Both the position numbers and the translations under genes were made by a program. Below the pieces are notes generated by a model that searched no databases, was not told the origin of the DNA, and saw only the letters and a list, made by a program, of their open reading frames with translations. A stretch of DNA of 9,126 bases from Cellvibrionaceae bacterium (GTDB taxonomy: Bacteria; Pseudomonadota; Gammaproteobacteria; Pseudomonadales; Cellvibrionaceae): NCBI GenBank assembly GCA_027012915.1, contig JALUYN010000538.1:1-9126 (forward strand), written 5' to 3'. Positions 6,959-9,126 of this stretch are shown here, one piece after another (position 1 is the first letter of the stretch; the number at the start of each line of letters is the position of its first letter).

Positions 6959-8326
6959 ATGTCCGAAATTAAGAGCAAAGTTCAATCTGCAAAATCCATG
7001 GGGGCAAAGGCAGTGGCAGGCGCAGTTGGTCTGCTGGTTCTGGCATTCATTATCTCTCAGTCAATTTTTTACGCAGAGCCCGGCTATATCTACCACGTTC
7101 GTACGGTTACTGGTAATGAGGAAGTGGTCAGTGAAGTGGGCTACAAATTTTACCCCTTTGGTCGCTACAATTCCTGGAAACGCGCGATGACGGTACAGGC
7201 GGCTGCGGGCTCCGTGGGAGACAATATTCGTGCGGAAAAAGATTCGGACAATACTTCTGCCAGTTTGCCGCCCATGAGTATCATGTTTCTCGACCAGGTA
7301 GATGCTCACGCCGAGGCGACGGTACGTTTTTCCATTCCTACTGATGAAGAGTCCTTTCTCAAGTTAGCCCATGAATACCGCTCTCCAGAGAACTTGCTGC
7401 GCACGGCATTGATGCCGGCTTTTAAAGAAACCCTGCAGGCCAATGCATCCTTAATGACGGCAGAAGAATACTATTCCGGTGGTCGTACCCAATTTAACTC
7501 TGAATTCGAAAATCAAATGAGCAATGGTATCTTCCTGGTGAAACGCCACGAGGTGAGTGTGAGGGCAAGCAAGCGTGCCAAGGGCTCGGCCAATGTTGCG
7601 CTCGGCACCGATCAGGAGCAATACGGCGAGGATTCAAAAACCATTTTCGAAGTGAAGAAGGTTCTTGGTGAAGACGGTTTGCCAAAGCGCAAGAAACAGC
7701 GCTTTCAGAATTACGGTATTACCGTAGTCTCGGCGCTGTTGACCGATATGCGTCCCAACTCCAAATTTGTAGAGCGTATGCAGCTAAAGCAAAAGGCCTC
7801 TGCGGATCGAGCCATCGCTCGTGAGCAGCGTGTGCAGGAGGAAGAGCAGCGTCTGCTGGCGATCGCTCGCGGTGAGCGTGAAGTTGCTGAGCGACAAGCT
7901 CAGGCCAAGGTGGAGCAGATTCAGAAAACTACCGAAGCGGAAACTGAAAAGCAGTTGGCGATTACTGAAGCCGAAAAACTGAAAGCTCAGGCTTCTATTT
8001 CAAAAGAAACTGCGCAAATCAATCTGGATAAAGCGATTATCGAAGCTGAAACCAAGCGAACTCAAGCGGATGCAGAAGCCTATCAGAAGCGTGTAATTCT
8101 GAAGGCAGATAACGCGCTGGCTCAGAAGTTGGAAGCGGAAATCGAAATTCAGCGTTTGTGGGCGGAAGCATTTGCTAAACGTCAGGTACCCACTAACGTG
8201 TTCGGTTCCGGTCAGGGTGGGACTCCGGTTGGCAGTGATGCTGAAACCAAGGCCTTTATGCAAATGTTGACACTGGACGCTGCGAAGCGCTTGAATTACG
8301 AGCGTGACGTGTCCGGAGACAAATAA
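6959..8326 (+). CDS. SPFH/Band 7 domain membrane protein with long coiled coil
   Basis: The 455-residue protein has a short polar N-terminus, one hydrophobic segment (about 18-38) that should anchor it in the membrane, then an SPFH/Band 7-like region (about 40-270). A long Glu/Lys/Arg/Gln/Ala-rich helix (about 275-405) follows, strongly predicted by eye to be coiled coil and typical of flotillin/HflK-like proteins. The tail is Gly/Thr-rich (VFGSGQGGTPVG, 414-425) and ends in a short helix. Within the SPFH region a charged stretch at about 203-250 (ASKRAKGS to KRKKQRF) looks like an insertion. Such proteins form oligomeric membrane scaffolds and often act with proteases or NfeD-like partners; no partner gene is adjacent here. 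The start has AGGGAG (6948-6953) five bases upstream. The call rests on architecture and overall resemblance rather than a single catalytic motif. Confidence 0.8.
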   Translation: MSEIKSKVQSAKSMGAKAVAGAVGLLVLAFIISQSIFYAEPGYIYHVRTVTGNEEVVSEVGYKFYPFGRYNSWKRAMTVQAAAGSVGDNIRAEKDSDNTSASLPPMSIMFLDQVDAHAEATVRFSIPTDEESFLKLAHEYRSPENLLRTALMPAFKETLQANASLMTAEEYYSGGRTQFNSEFENQMSNGIFLVKRHEVSVRASKRAKGSANVALGTDQEQYGEDSKTIFEVKKVLGEDGLPKRKKQRFQNYGITVVSALLTDMRPNSKFVERMQLKQKASADRAIAREQRVQEEEQRLLAIARGEREVAERQAQAKVEQIQKTTEAETEKQLAITEAEKLKAQASISKETAQINLDKAIIEAETKRTQADAEAYQKRVILKADNALAQKLEAEIEIQRLWAEAFAKRQVPTNVFGSGQGGTPVGSDAETKAFMQMLTLDAAKRLNYERDVSGDK

Positions 8327-8344
8327 GCATTCGGTTGATGAAAT

Positions 8345-8360
8345 TAGTGTCGACAGGCCC
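8345..8360 (+). repeat. Second copy of the GTCGACAGGCCC motif
   Basis: TAGTGTCGACAGGCCC here matches TAGCGTCGACAGGCCC at 4235-4250 at 15 of 16 positions. Both copies lie just after a gene (trpG; the SPFH gene) and just before an inverted repeat. At 4235-4237 the TAG is the trpG stop codon. A shared intergenic repeat family is possible; two copies are not enough to prove it. Confidence 0.35.
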
Positions 8361-8361
8361 A

Positions 8362-8389
8362 GGGTTGTGGTTTCAGGAAGCCACAACCC
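8362..8389. terminator. Hairpin terminator overlapping the convergent gene's stop codon
   Basis: GGGTTGTGG (8362-8370) and CCACAACCC (8381-8389) form a perfect nine-pair stem, extendable into the ten-base loop. It lies 35 bases after the SPFH stop codon, and a short GGTTTCT follows on the plus strand. T-runs are weak on both strands, so efficiency is uncertain. The loop contains the stop codon of the minus-strand cyclase gene (8373-8375), so the right arm encodes that protein's last residues. Confidence 0.55.
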
Positions 8390-9126
8390 GGTTTCTGCCT
8401 GACTGCTTGGCCCGATACAGGTTGCTGTCGGTGCGACTGATCAGGCTCTCCATAGTATCGCCAGCGATGTAGTTGCCCACCCCAAATGAGGCAGTGATTT
8501 GGCCCAGCTCAACGCCGTGCTCTTTGGATTTTAGTTCTTGGCGGCAGATAGCTTTGCGAATGCTCTCTGCCATGTTTTCAGCAAAGGCCGGGCTATGTCC
8601 CGAAAGTAAAATAGCAAACTCCTCGCCGCCATAGCGCGCCACGATACCCGTGTCACCTACAGCTCTCAACAATAAGTTGGCGATAAATCGAATCACCAAA
8701 TCGCCCACCGGGTGACCGTAGGTGTCGTTTATGCTTTTGAAATGATCGATGTCCACCAGAGTGCAGCTCAACGACTTTCCCTGTTGCGCTTGGGTGTGAA
8801 GTTCTTCAAGGGTGCTGTCGAAGAAGCGGCGGTTGGCTATGCCCGTGAGGGGGTCGGTATTGGCAATCTGTGAAGCTTCGCGCAGCTCTTCGGTGAGTCG
8901 CTCAATTTCTTGCGACATATTTTTCAAAGCTTCTGCCGAAGCAGTACTTTCTTCGTGGGCTTTTTGAGAAGACTGAATCAAATGGTTGGTCAGTTCTTTG
9001 ATTGCCGTGATACTGGCGTTGTGTTCCAGATCGTCAACGGAGAGTTTCAGCAGGTTGCCATAGTCAGAAATGCTATCGCCCATCTGTGCCACTTCACTTT
9101 GAACCTGGGCGGCGACTTTTGCGATT
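8373..9126 (-). CDS. Diguanylate cyclase (GGDEF domain), C-terminal part; 5' end outside window
   Basis: The enzyme makes the second messenger cyclic di-GMP from two GTP. The reading frame stays open to the right edge, so the GTG at 9092 need not be the start and the N-terminus is missing. Counting from that GTG, residues 1-75 are polar and helical, probably a coiled-coil or signalling linker. The cyclase domain begins at the typical NTDPLTGIANRR (78-89). It has the metal-binding Asp114 in VDIDHFK, NDTYGHPVGD (122-131), the active-site GGEEF (155-159), an ASFGV strand (201-205) and a C-terminal YRAKQSGRNRV. The active site looks intact. The RxxD product-inhibition site expected five residues before GGEEF is replaced by GDTG (146-149). 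The sensory part, if any, lies outside the window. The gene converges on the SPFH gene. Confidence 0.93.
   Translation of the reverse strand, partial: IAKVAAQVQSEVAQMGDSISDYGNLLKLSVDDLEHNASITAIKELTNHLIQSSQKAHEESTASAEALKNMSQEIERLTEELREASQIANTDPLTGIANRRFFDSTLEELHTQAQQGKSLSCTLVDIDHFKSINDTYGHPVGDLVIRFIANLLLRAVGDTGIVARYGGEEFAILLSGHSPAFAENMAESIRKAICRQELKSKEHGVELGQITASFGVGNYIAGDTMESLISRTDSNLYRAKQSGRNRVVAS

Overview
The window looks like chromosomal core sequence from a gammaproteobacterium with roughly 50-55% GC by eye. The likely relatives are Pseudomonas-like or marine Cellvibrionales-type bacteria. Three things suggest this: the rpe to trpE neighbourhood, a stand-alone trpC not fused to trpF with trpF, trpB and trpA absent, and protein sequences that read like Pseudomonas-group TrpE, TrpG, TrpD and TrpC. 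No species can be named from the sequence alone. I see no rRNA, tRNA, CRISPR array, transposase or phage gene.

Layout from left to right. (1) 1-516: the 3' end of rpe, ribulose-phosphate 3-epimerase. (2) 535-1851, minus strand: a membrane-anchored alpha/beta hydrolase of the hormone-sensitive-lipase (HGG/GxSxG) type, convergent with rpe and divergent from trpE. It occupies the place where gph lies in Pseudomonas-type rpe-gph-trpE clusters. (3) 1852-2181: a 330-base divergent control region. It holds two back-to-back candidate sigma70 promoters, a possible short leader ORF with one Trp codon, a terminator-like hairpin, and a Fur-box-like palindrome next to the trpE ribosome binding site. (4) 2182-6260: trpE, trpG, trpD and trpC, which carry chorismate to indole-3-glycerol phosphate, except that the trpF step is encoded elsewhere. 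trpG and trpD are separated by an unusual 150-base structured spacer, and a rho-independent terminator follows trpC. (5) 6335-6757: a small secreted DUF4399 protein. (6) 6959-8326: an SPFH/Band 7 membrane protein with a long coiled coil. (7) 8373-9126, minus strand: the 3' part of a diguanylate cyclase (GGDEF) gene that runs off the right edge. Its stop codon lies inside the hairpin that probably terminates the SPFH gene.

Functionally, TrpE and TrpG form anthranilate synthase. TrpD adds the phosphoribosyl group and TrpC closes the indole ring after the missing TrpF step. The flanking genes have no evident link to tryptophan synthesis.

Most of the window is ordinary. The parts worth a second look are non-coding: the trpE leader, the trpG-trpD palindromic spacer, and a 12-16 base motif shared between that spacer and the SPFH terminator region. 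I found no convincing new multi-gene system.
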